Assembly (NCBI GenBank): GCA_002320245.1
Contig: DCKD01000006.1
Coordinates: 1 to 21,807 of the forward strand
Reading direction: 5' to 3'
Source: Lachnospiraceae bacterium UBA1683
Lineage (GTDB): Bacteria > Bacillota > Clostridia > Lachnospirales > Lachnospiraceae
Length of the DNA stretch: 21,807 nt
Each line of letters begins with the position of its first letter. The stretch's first letter is position 1. Under the pieces are notes generated by a model. The model saw nothing but the letters and a program-made list of their open reading frames with translations. It was not told the DNA's origin and ran no database searches. Both the position numbers and the translations under genes were made by a program. This document shows, in pieces, positions 16,103 to 21,807 of this stretch.

Positions 16103-16243
16103 TCACTTTTCTTTTCCTTTTTCGGCGTTCTTTTCCGCCGCCCGCCTTTTCTCTGATTCTTCTTTATCCAGCCGCTTTTTCAGCATACAATCTTCGTCCA
16201 ACTCATATACCGCATTTCCATCAATAATCAATTTTCGCCTCAT
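16103..16243 (-). CDS. Hypothetical 46-residue charged protein
   Basis: The ATG at 16243 has AGGAGA seven bases ahead, so it is preferred over an upstream frame extension to 16342. The protein begins MRRKLIIDGNAVYELDEDCM, a compact strand-rich start. It ends in a Lys/Glu/Arg helix (KKRLDKEESEKRRAAEKNAEK). I recall similar short proteins in Lachnospiraceae but no function. A CATATTATA motif about 40 bases upstream could be a sporulation-type -10 box, without a matching -35. It is divergent from the gene at 16375 and convergent with the Cys-rich gene. Confidence 0.6.
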   Translation of the reverse strand: MRRKLIIDGNAVYELDEDCMLKKRLDKEESEKRRAAEKNAEKGKEK

Positions 16244-16318
16244 AACAAAATCTCCTGCTGATTTATTTTTCCTCTCTATATAATATGTCGGAACACAGTA
16301 TTTAGTTTTTCCGTATGT

Positions 16319-16347
16319 GCATAATCCCATACACGCTTTCATATATA
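16319..16347 (+). promoter_or_regulatory. SigE-like promoter for the overlapping gene pair
   Basis: GCATAAT (16319-16325), 14 bases and CATATATA (16340-16347) match six of seven and six of eight positions of the Bacillus SigE consensus (KMATATT, 14-15 bases, CATACAHT). The predicted start is about 20 bases before the ATG at 16375, with the ribosome binding site in between. The AT-rich context makes a chance match possible. Confidence 0.35.
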
Positions 16348-16374
16348 TGTATAACGTAAGAATCAGGAGTGCTT

Positions 16375-16989
16375 ATGGAAAAGAAAACAAACCGCCCAAT
16401 CACACCGTTCGATGAGCTGACCGTTCCGCCGGAACTTCAGATGCTGAAACTGCTGCTCCCATATACTCCTGCATCCAATCAGAAATCACTTGGAATCCTG
16501 ATAAAATTTCTGGAGCTGCAGCATACCATCCAGTTTTTTCAGCATTTTACAGTAAAACTCCACTCACAGACTCTCAACGGGGATTCCCCATCGCTGACCG
16601 GGGTTTTAGAAGAAATCACACCATATCTTCCTGAAAATGAACAGAGCATGCTGTCCACCTTTCGGGATGTCATGAATATGATGGAAATGGTCCAGATGTT
16701 TCAGACCACCTCCAATACAGATTCCGATAACTCATCCGGCACATTCAACCCCAAGGACCTGATAATGGGAATGCTTTCGCCGGAACAACAGGAAATGTTT
16801 CAGACATATCAGAACATATTTGAACAGGAAGGAGACGCAACACATGAACGAATGGATGAACAATCCTCTTCTGAAAAATATCGATCCGATGAAGTACGAA
16901 CTGATTCAGATGGCAGCGGCAAAGACAGCCGGGAAATCCGGACGGGAGATGATGCCCATCATGATGGCGCTGATAACGGGAGCAAATAA
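16375..16989 (+). CDS. Hypothetical protein, long overlap with the next gene
   Basis: A 204-residue protein starting at an ATG five bases after AGGAG. An upstream GTG at 16369 is unlikely. Residues 1-155 look like a real, mostly helical soluble protein (PPELQMLKLLLPYTP, SLGILIKFLELQHTIQFFQ, PEQQEMFQTYQNIFEQEGD). Residues about 157-204 are Ser/Asp/Arg-rich and overlap the next gene in another frame. That tail has the look of an accidental extension, so a lost stop codon or frameshift near 16840 is possible. No domain recognised. No signal peptide or membrane span. Confidence 0.65.
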   Translation: MEKKTNRPITPFDELTVPPELQMLKLLLPYTPASNQKSLGILIKFLELQHTIQFFQHFTVKLHSQTLNGDSPSLTGVLEEITPYLPENEQSMLSTFRDVMNMMEMVQMFQTTSNTDSDNSSGTFNPKDLIMGMLSPEQQEMFQTYQNIFEQEGDATHERMDEQSSSEKYRSDEVRTDSDGSGKDSREIRTGDDAHHDGADNGSK

Positions 16990-17161
16990 AAAAGGAATTC
17001 AGTTTACGCCTGATGAAGTCAATCTGATTCTCGGAATCTTAAAAGAGGGGAAATCCGCCGAAGAACAGGCACAGATTGACCGGACGATTCAGATGATAAC
17101 CGGGATGATTCGTACCAAAGGCGGAACTAACAAAGGAGACAAAGGGGACAGTCCCTTCTGA
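16844..17161 (+). CDS. Hypothetical protein ending inside a palindromic repeat
   Basis: A 105-residue protein that starts inside the preceding gene. AAGGAG stands nine bases before the ATG at 16844, which is preferred over the frame start at 16820. The sequence is helix-rich with two sections: a Met/Ala-rich one (LIQMAAAKTAGKSGREMM, then MMALITGANKKGI) and an EF-hand-free helical pair (FTPDEVNLILGILKEGK). I recall similar proteins in Lachnospiraceae, unnamed. The last eight codons (DKGDSPF and the TGA stop) lie within the palindrome at 17138-17202, so its natural end was probably replaced by the insertion. Confidence 0.7.
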   Translation: MNEWMNNPLLKNIDPMKYELIQMAAAKTAGKSGREMMPIMMALITGANKKGIQFTPDEVNLILGILKEGKSAEEQAQIDRTIQMITGMIRTKGGTNKGDKGDSPF

Positions 17162-17202
17162 CAGGGGACTGTCCCCTGTCAGAAGGGACTGTCCCCTTTG
17201 TC
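17138..17202. repeat. Long palindromic repeat, copy 2 (perfect 32-bp arms)
   Basis: The 65-base segment is its own reverse complement except for the central base (T at 17170), giving two perfect 32-bp arms. The GGGGACAGTCCC core occurs in each arm. It overlaps the end of the gene at 16844 and lies upstream of truA. TTTTCAGAAT follows at 17208-17217, as after copy 1. Confidence 0.95.
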
Positions 17203-17320
17203 ATTCATTTTCAGAATATTCTAAATTTTTCAATTCGCTATCTTCTATTTCCAGTCTGTTCAAATCAGAAAAACTGTTGTATGATGCTATTAAAAAGAAA
17301 ACGAAACAAGGAGCATACGT

Positions 17321-18076
17321 ATGCGCAACATTAAACTGACTATCGAATATGACGGAACCCGCTATCAAGGCTGGCAGCGCCCCGGTAAGAAAGACAATTC
17401 CGCAACAATCTCCGGAAAAATAATCGAAACATTTTATAAAATGACCGGCGAATCCATCGAACTGTTTGGAGGAGCAAAGACAGAGCCCGGTGTTCATGCA
17501 GCAGCTCAAATCGCCAGTTTTAAAACAAACTGCGCCCTTTCCGTTGAAACCATCCGGCAGGAATTAAACCACTACCTGCCTCAGGACATTTCCATCTTAT
17601 CTGCCGCGGAAATGCCTGAACGTTTCCACGCAGGTCTCAACGCCCGGTCGCAGACTTACCTGTACCGCATCGACTGCGCTCCTGTGGAAAATGTATTCAC
17701 TCGGAAATATCTGTATCACACAGTTTCCCGGCTAAATGTTGATGACATGCGACAGGCTGCGGAATTATTTACAGGGATACACGATTTTAAAAACTTTTCC
17801 ACTGGAAAGAGTAAGAAATCTACTGAAAAAGAACTGTTTGAGATTAGTATTCTTGTTCCCTCGGAAACACCTTCCGGTACAGAATTTCAGATTTTGCTGA
17901 AAGGAAATGATTTTCTCCGCCAGATGCCGCGGCTGATTGTTGGCACTTTGCTAGATATCGGAACCGGTCAGCGCAGCATTTCCTGTATTGAACGAATCTT
18001 CAGCGGAGAAGAATCTTCTCCCCCGCCGGCTTCTGCCCATGGGCTGTGTCTAACCATGGTGGACTACCTAAATTAA
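17321..18076 (+). CDS. truA: TruA-family pseudouridine synthase with catalytic Asp replaced by Glu
   Basis: A 251-residue TruA homologue. TruA makes pseudouridine at positions 38-40 of tRNA anticodon arms. The fold motifs are present: YDGTRYQGWQ (10-19), RFHAGLNARSQTYLYRI (about 100-116) and DFLRQMPRLIVGTLLDIG (about 203-220). The catalytic loop, normally GRTDAGVHA, reads AKTEPGVHA: Glu55 stands where the invariant nucleophilic Asp should be, Lys53 replaces Arg, and Pro56 replaces Ala. In RFHAG, Gly replaces the usual Arg. AAGGAG precedes the ATG by seven bases. This looks like a divergent paralogue with altered or lost activity, not the housekeeping copy. It sits between two palindromes. Confidence 0.9.
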   Translation: MRNIKLTIEYDGTRYQGWQRPGKKDNSATISGKIIETFYKMTGESIELFGGAKTEPGVHAAAQIASFKTNCALSVETIRQELNHYLPQDISILSAAEMPERFHAGLNARSQTYLYRIDCAPVENVFTRKYLYHTVSRLNVDDMRQAAELFTGIHDFKNFSTGKSKKSTEKELFEISILVPSETPSGTEFQILLKGNDFLRQMPRLIVGTLLDIGTGQRSISCIERIFSGEESSPPPASAHGLCLTMVDYLN

Positions 18077-18130
18077 TTCTTACCAAGCATTTTTATATTT
18101 TATTCTGAATATTCTGACAACCGAACGCAA

Positions 18131-18187
18131 GGGGGGACAGTCCCTTCTGATAGGGGACAGTCCCCTGTCAGAAGGGACTGTCCCCTC
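18131..18187. repeat. Long palindromic repeat, copy 3
   Basis: The two 28-base arms pair around the central A at 18159, with only T18151/G18167 and one G-T (18132/18186) not Watson-Crick. The core matches copies 1 and 2. It lies between convergent truA and feoB and could end transcription from both sides. The repeated motif TTCTGA (in ATTCTGA, 18102-18108 and 18111-18117) lies on its left, the inverse of the TCAGAAT beside copies 1 and 2. Confidence 0.93.
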
Positions 18188-18205
18188 CGTTGTCCCCTCT
18201 GTTTA

Positions 18206-20296
18206 CTACACAAAAATCCCAGCAATATGATACGCCACAAAGCTTATCGCCCATGCTACAATGAGCTGGAATGCGATAAATCCGGCTGTCAGTTTTTTAC
18301 TTCCGACCTCACGGTTTATTGTTGCAATGGTTGCAGTGCACGGCACATACAACAGGCAGAATACCATCATCGCATATGCGTTTGCCGGTCCGAATCCCAT
18401 AGTGCCGAGTGCCGCAACGAAACTGGTCATCCCATGCGCCGTCGTGATATTCTGAATTCCGAACAATACACTACAGCTTGATACAACAACTTCCTTTGCC
18501 GCGATACCGGAAATCAGTGCCACGATAATCTGCCAGTATCCGAGACCGATTGGCTGGAAAACCGGCACGATTGCCTTTCCGATTACAGAGCCAAAGCTTT
18601 CTGAAATATCCGTTACATATCCGTTTACACCGAAGTTCAGGATGAACCACATAATGATGGATGCAATAAAAATAACGGTTCCCGCCTTGCTCAGATAATC
18701 TTTCACTTTTTCCCACACATAAATCGCAATTGTCCTCGCATTTGGCGCCTTGTACTCCGGCAGCTCAATCAGAAGTGCGTGTTCCGCTTTGCTGCCATCT
18801 ATCTTCGATATGATAAATGCGGTCACAATTGCAACGACAATTCCGATCAGATACATCGAATAGCAGGCAAGCATCGCCTTTTTCCCGAAAAACATGGATG
18901 AAAACAACACGTAAATCGGAAGTCTGGCACTGCATGACATAAATGGTGTCACAAGTATCGTCTTCAGACGGTCTTTTCTGTGCTCCAGCGCACGCGACGC
19001 CATAACTGCCGGGACAGAGCAGCCGAACCCAAGCAGCATCGGAAGAAATGCACGTCCCGACAACCCGAGTCTGCTCATAATATCATCCATGACAAATGCT
19101 ACTCTGGACATGTATCCGCTGTCCTCAAGAAATGCCAGCGCCAGAAACAAAATAAAGATGTTCGGCAGAAAGGTCAGAATACCGCCCACACCGGAAATAA
19201 TTCCGTCTACAATCAGTGACTGCAGCATCGGACTGACATTTCCTGCCACAAGCAGACCTCCGACCGTACCGGAAATCCATTCCAACCCTATTTCAAAAAA
19301 TCCCTTCAGCCAGTCCCCCACGGTAAATGTCAGGAAAAACACAAGCGCCATGATTCCGAGGAAAATCGGCAGCCCAAGCCATTTTCCCGTCATATACCGG
19401 TCAATCTTCTCGGTCCGTTCCTCTTTGCTGCTTTTATTCACAAGCGTTTCGTCAATGATTTCCTCGATAAAATCATATTTCTGATTAATCAAATCTTTCT
19501 CATAGCTGCGGTTCAGGACTTCCGGCAAATCAACGGGGTACTTTTTCATCACTTCCTCATCCTGCTCCAGCATCTTAATCGCATGCCAGCGCTGATTCTC
19601 CATCTCCGGATATTTTTTTACCACTTCTTCCGTAATCTGGTCAATCTTATCCTCGATATAATCCTGATAAACCATCGCATATTCATTGTGGTGATTATGT
19701 ATATGACCGCTTTTCTGTGAATGATGATGAATAAACGGCCCCGGCTTCTGATATTCTTTGTGATGTGCCACCGCATGCATCAAAATCTCCAATCCGCTCC
19801 GCTTTCTGGCAGAAACAGGAATCGCCGGTATACCAAGCATCTCCGGCAGACGGTGCAGGTCGATTTCCATTCCCCGCTCCTCCACTATATCCATCATATT
19901 GAGTGCAAGCACCACCGGCTTGCCAAGCTCAATCAACTGTAGTGTCAGGTACAGATTACGCTCCAGACAGGATGCATCCACTACATCTACAATGACGTCC
20001 ACTTCATCACTCATGATACACTCTCTGGATACTTTTTCTTCCATTGTATAAGAAGTCAGACTGTAAATTCCCGGTAAGTCAATCAATTTGAATTCCTGTC
20101 CTTTATAGATTGCCTTGCCCTCTTTTTTCTCAACCGTAACGCCCGGCCAGTTCGCCACTTTCAGGTTTGCTCCCGTATAAGCGTTGAATAAAGTCGTCTT
20201 TCCGCAGTTCGGGTTTCCGATAAAACCCACATTAATAACATTCTTTCCAAACGTGAGGTTCTGCTGTTTTTCTCCGTTATCGTGACAACAATTCAT
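18206..20296 (-). CDS. feoB: Ferrous iron transporter FeoB
   Basis: A 696-residue Fe(II) transporter with an N-terminal GTPase: G1 GNPNCGKTT (27-35), G3 DLPG (73-76), G4 NMMD (133-136). A linker with ten His in residues 174-203 follows, then a helical GDI region. The membrane domain starts near 305 and has the two gate segments and Cys-containing pore motifs (FGCSVPAVMASR, FMSCSARLPIY, PCTATIA). The first residues MNCC add two Cys. Its ATG overlaps the feoA stop by four bases, so the two are coupled. FeoB imports ferrous iron across the inner membrane under anoxic conditions. Confidence 0.97.
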   Translation of the reverse strand: MNCCHDNGEKQQNLTFGKNVINVGFIGNPNCGKTTLFNAYTGANLKVANWPGVTVEKKEGKAIYKGQEFKLIDLPGIYSLTSYTMEEKVSRECIMSDEVDVIVDVVDASCLERNLYLTLQLIELGKPVVLALNMMDIVEERGMEIDLHRLPEMLGIPAIPVSARKRSGLEILMHAVAHHKEYQKPGPFIHHHSQKSGHIHNHHNEYAMVYQDYIEDKIDQITEEVVKKYPEMENQRWHAIKMLEQDEEVMKKYPVDLPEVLNRSYEKDLINQKYDFIEEIIDETLVNKSSKEERTEKIDRYMTGKWLGLPIFLGIMALVFFLTFTVGDWLKGFFEIGLEWISGTVGGLLVAGNVSPMLQSLIVDGIISGVGGILTFLPNIFILFLALAFLEDSGYMSRVAFVMDDIMSRLGLSGRAFLPMLLGFGCSVPAVMASRALEHRKDRLKTILVTPFMSCSARLPIYVLFSSMFFGKKAMLACYSMYLIGIVVAIVTAFIISKIDGSKAEHALLIELPEYKAPNARTIAIYVWEKVKDYLSKAGTVIFIASIIMWFILNFGVNGYVTDISESFGSVIGKAIVPVFQPIGLGYWQIIVALISGIAAKEVVVSSCSVLFGIQNITTAHGMTSFVAALGTMGFGPANAYAMMVFCLLYVPCTATIATINREVGSKKLTAGFIAFQLIVAWAISFVAYHIAGIFV

Positions 20297-20523
20297 GCGG
20301 CCGCCTCCTTCACCGTAATATGGTCGGCAATCCGTTTCCCCATTGCAAATCTCGTTCCACGGAACTTCACAGTAAGCGCGCCCTTCTTATCATTATTTAA
20401 AATCATAATCTTAGAACCGGTTGTAAGACCAAGCGCCTCCAGCCTCCGTTCCAGATTCAGTCCAACCTGAATGTCTATAACTTCATAGACATGATTGTTC
20501 TTTCCTTCTTTCAATCTCATCAT
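20293..20523 (-). CDS. feoA: Ferrous iron transport protein FeoA
   Basis: A 76-residue SH3-like protein that binds the cytosolic part of FeoB and is needed for iron uptake. The motif VGLNLERRLEALGLTTGSKIMILNNDKKGALTVKFRGTRFAMGKRIADHITV is typical, with the family LRRLEALGL-like turn and the final A(M/L)GKxIAxxI strand. Two ATGs are adjacent (20523 and 20520), preceded by AAAGGA. It is followed by feoB with a four-base overlap. The promoter and operator lie about 240-290 bases upstream. Confidence 0.93.
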   Translation of the reverse strand: MMRLKEGKNNHVYEVIDIQVGLNLERRLEALGLTTGSKIMILNNDKKGALTVKFRGTRFAMGKRIADHITVKEAAA

Positions 20524-20574
20524 TCCTACTTCCTTTCTCTATCTGTTTTCCAAAGATTCTTTTTTTCATTTGAA

Positions 20575-20757
20575 AGTCAAAGCCCCCGCTGCAAGCAACG
20601 GGGCATCAAATTTGATACGCCCCAAGGGGCGGGGTATTTGGTCTGCGCTCCGCTTCGGTCGGTGCTAAACGAGTGTCACAGGCACTCAGCACCCCTCGCG
20701 GCAGCCGCCAAATATCCATGCAGGCATGGCTGCTTGGCTCGTTGCCCGCGGGAATAA
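20575..20757. repeat. GC-rich folded repeat element in the feoAB leader
   Basis: This roughly 180-bp segment is far more GC-rich than its surroundings and full of inverted repeats. They include GCCCC/GGGGC (20582-20604), ATCAAATTTGAT (20605-20616), CGCCCC/GGGGCG (20618-20631) and GGTGCT..AGCACC with inner GAGTG/CACTC (20661-20693). GGGTATTTGG also pairs with CCAAATATCC (20632-20717, one mismatch). No credible gene lies in it. I recall nearly identical sequence, often annotated as short spurious proteins, in other Lachnospiraceae, so it is probably a dispersed non-coding element. Boundaries are approximate. Confidence 0.6.
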
Positions 20758-20763
20758 TCTTAT

Positions 20764-20778
20764 TGATAATTATTCTCT
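20764..20778. promoter_or_regulatory. Fur-box-like operator
   Basis: TGATAAT-T-ATTCTCT matches the 7-1-7 Fur consensus (TGATAATnATTATCA) at 12 of 14 positions. It begins just downstream of the feoAB -10 box, so bound repressor would block initiation. Iron control of feoAB is expected from the family. Confidence 0.6.
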
Positions 20779-20785
20779 ATTAGAG

Positions 20786-20814
20786 ATTGTATCTTCTTTG
20801 ACACAGTATGTCAA
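20786..20814 (-). promoter_or_regulatory. Promoter of feoAB
   Basis: On the minus strand TTGACA (20814-20809), a 17-base spacer and TACAAT (20791-20786) form a near-consensus promoter. The predicted start at about 20779 gives a leader of about 255 bases before feoA. TTGACA and TGTCAA (20798-20814) also form a palindrome around the -35. Confidence 0.75.
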
Positions 20815-20915
20815 TATAGGCTTGTTAGTTTCGCCTATCGGATTGACTTTTTTCACAAGAACAGGTACTCTATATTTAAAATTATAACAATTCACATTGA
20901 GAGGGGACTATCCAC

Positions 20916-21737
20916 ATGGACATTTACTATTTATTGCTTTATTTTTTTGTGTATGGATTCTTGGGCTGGTGTACAGAAGTGGGATTTGCTGCCTGTAAAA
21001 GTCACCGGTTTGTCAACCGGGGATTTCTGAACGGACCGATTTGCCCGATTTACGGTGTGGGCGTAACGGCCGTAATCGCAGTGCTCACACCATATAAAGA
21101 GAATCTGATTCTCCTTTATCTTCTATCGGTTATTCTGGTCACAGTACTGGAGGGCCTGACCGGATGGGCGATGGATAAAATTTTCCACAACAAATGGTGG
21201 GACTATTCTCAGATGCCACTGAACATCGGCGGTTATGTATGTCTGCTGTTTTCCCTAATCTGGGGAGTTGCCTGTGTTGCCATTATGGAGTTCATCCATC
21301 CTTTGATCCATAAAGCCCTGACCTTTATTCCTCAGATTGCCGGTATCATACTGATTGTCATTTTGGGGGTTCTGCTGTTTGCCGACCTGTATGTAACTGC
21401 ATCTGCAATTTTCAAGTTCAACCGCCGGCTGGCTGCTATGGAAAAAATTGCCGCTGAGATGCGGGAGATTTCCGACCAGATTGGACAGGAAATCTTCGAG
21501 CGGACCATTCAGGCAATCGAATTACAGGAAGCTTCCAGACAGAAACTGGATGCAACCGCAAACGAATTAAAAGAAACCACTGAAGACCTCCGCCGCAGGA
21601 TTACCGATTTACACAATGCCTATGTTGCATTTGAACCAAACCGGATATCACGCCGCCTGATTGATGCATTCCCGAAAATGGAATCTCACAGATATAAAGA
21701 ACAACTGGAAGAACTCAAGAAAAAATGGAAACGCTAA
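20916..21737 (+). CDS. Putative ABC transporter permease-like membrane protein (PF06541 type)
   Basis: A 273-residue protein whose N-terminal part carries the PF06541 signature FLGWCTEV, then VNRGFLNGPICPIYGVG. About five membrane spans are visible (near 3-22, 45-58, 60-80, 105-125, 135-160). Residues about 170-245 form a charged coiled coil (AAMEKIAAEMREISDQIGQEIFERTIQ and on), ending in KKKWKR. GAGAGGGGA precedes the ATG. Despite the family name no ATPase or other transporter gene is next to it. The function is unknown. No clear promoter was found: a TTGACT at 20843 lacks a good -10. Confidence 0.8.
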   Translation: MDIYYLLLYFFVYGFLGWCTEVGFAACKSHRFVNRGFLNGPICPIYGVGVTAVIAVLTPYKENLILLYLLSVILVTVLEGLTGWAMDKIFHNKWWDYSQMPLNIGGYVCLLFSLIWGVACVAIMEFIHPLIHKALTFIPQIAGIILIVILGVLLFADLYVTASAIFKFNRRLAAMEKIAAEMREISDQIGQEIFERTIQAIELQEASRQKLDATANELKETTEDLRRRITDLHNAYVAFEPNRISRRLIDAFPKMESHRYKEQLEELKKKWKR

Positions 21738-21807
21738 GGAAACGCTGATTAATTCATGCAAGCAGTTCACGGCAATATATGGTAAAATATAGGCATCAAC
21801 TGAAAGG
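21738..21807. other. Right-edge intergenic sequence
   Basis: Seventy bases with no gene. A TAAAAT at 21783-21788 could be a -10 box for a gene beyond the window, and the last bases (GAAAGG) resemble a ribosome binding site. Neither is supported by more. Confidence 0.3.

Noticed and set aside
16103..16342. Longer 79-residue version of the small minus-strand gene
   Set aside because: The added N-terminus reads through the likely promoter region, and the ATG at 16243 has a proper AGGAGA site.
17201..17509. 102-residue minus-strand frame
   Set aside because: It lies mostly antisense to truA with no ribosome binding site or recognisable features.
7909..18187. The palindromes as a CRISPR array
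   Set aside because: There are only three copies, thousands of bases apart, each a hairpin of its own and without regular spacers.
20491..20757. 88-residue plus-strand frame across the GC-rich repeat
   Set aside because: It runs through the folded repeat and the feoA promoter side, has no ribosome binding site, and looks like the spurious proteins annotated in such repeats.
20843..20876. Promoter for the PF06541 gene from TTGACT and TATATT
   Set aside because: The spacer would be 22 bases, and with 17 bases the -10 is TACTCT, a poor match.

Overview
The window looks like chromosome of a gut-type Firmicute, most likely Lachnospiraceae (Clostridia). This rests on the conserved translation cluster ylxM-ffh-rpsP-khpA-rimM-trmD-rplS, strong AGGAGG-type ribosome binding sites, moderate GC with AT-rich spacers, and small proteins typical of that family. 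No species is claimed.

Left end (1-2662): the minus strand carries the 5' part of a large secreted adhesin with a thioester domain and at least three SpaA/Cna-B domains. It has a long structured leader and lies directly downstream of a tRNA-Thr(CGT) gene with its own promoter. The gene runs off the left edge. It is more GC-rich than its surroundings and may be the edge of an accessory island.

Centre (2776-14687): one nearly unbroken minus-strand housekeeping run. In transcription order it is ylxM, ffh, rpsP, khpA, rimM, trmD, a family 2 glycoside hydrolase, rplS, signal peptidase I, rbgA, a second signal peptidase I, rnhB, yraN, pgeF and an MscS channel. These genes serve the signal recognition particle, protein export, ribosome assembly, tRNA modification, RNA/DNA-hybrid repair and cell-wall editing. 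The glycoside hydrolase is the outsider, sitting between trmD and rplS. rplS has its own promoter and terminator.

Right part (14729-17202): a cytosolic-type subtilisin, a tiny Cys/Gly-rich repeat protein, a 46-residue protein, and two unrecognised genes that overlap out of frame by 146 bases. A SigE-like promoter sits in front of the overlapping pair.

Far right (17138-21807): a divergent TruA paralogue whose catalytic Asp is replaced by Glu lies between two long near-perfect palindromes. These share a core (GGGGACAGTCCC) with a third palindrome at 7909-7962. Next come feoAB on the minus strand, with a good promoter and Fur-like operator separated from feoA by a GC-rich folded repeat, and a PF06541-type membrane protein on the plus strand.

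Most of the window is ordinary core genome. The best candidates for something new are the palindrome family with its shared flank motif, the palindrome that supplies the end of a coding sequence, the Asp-to-Glu TruA paralogue, the overlapping gene pair, and the structured leader of the adhesin.
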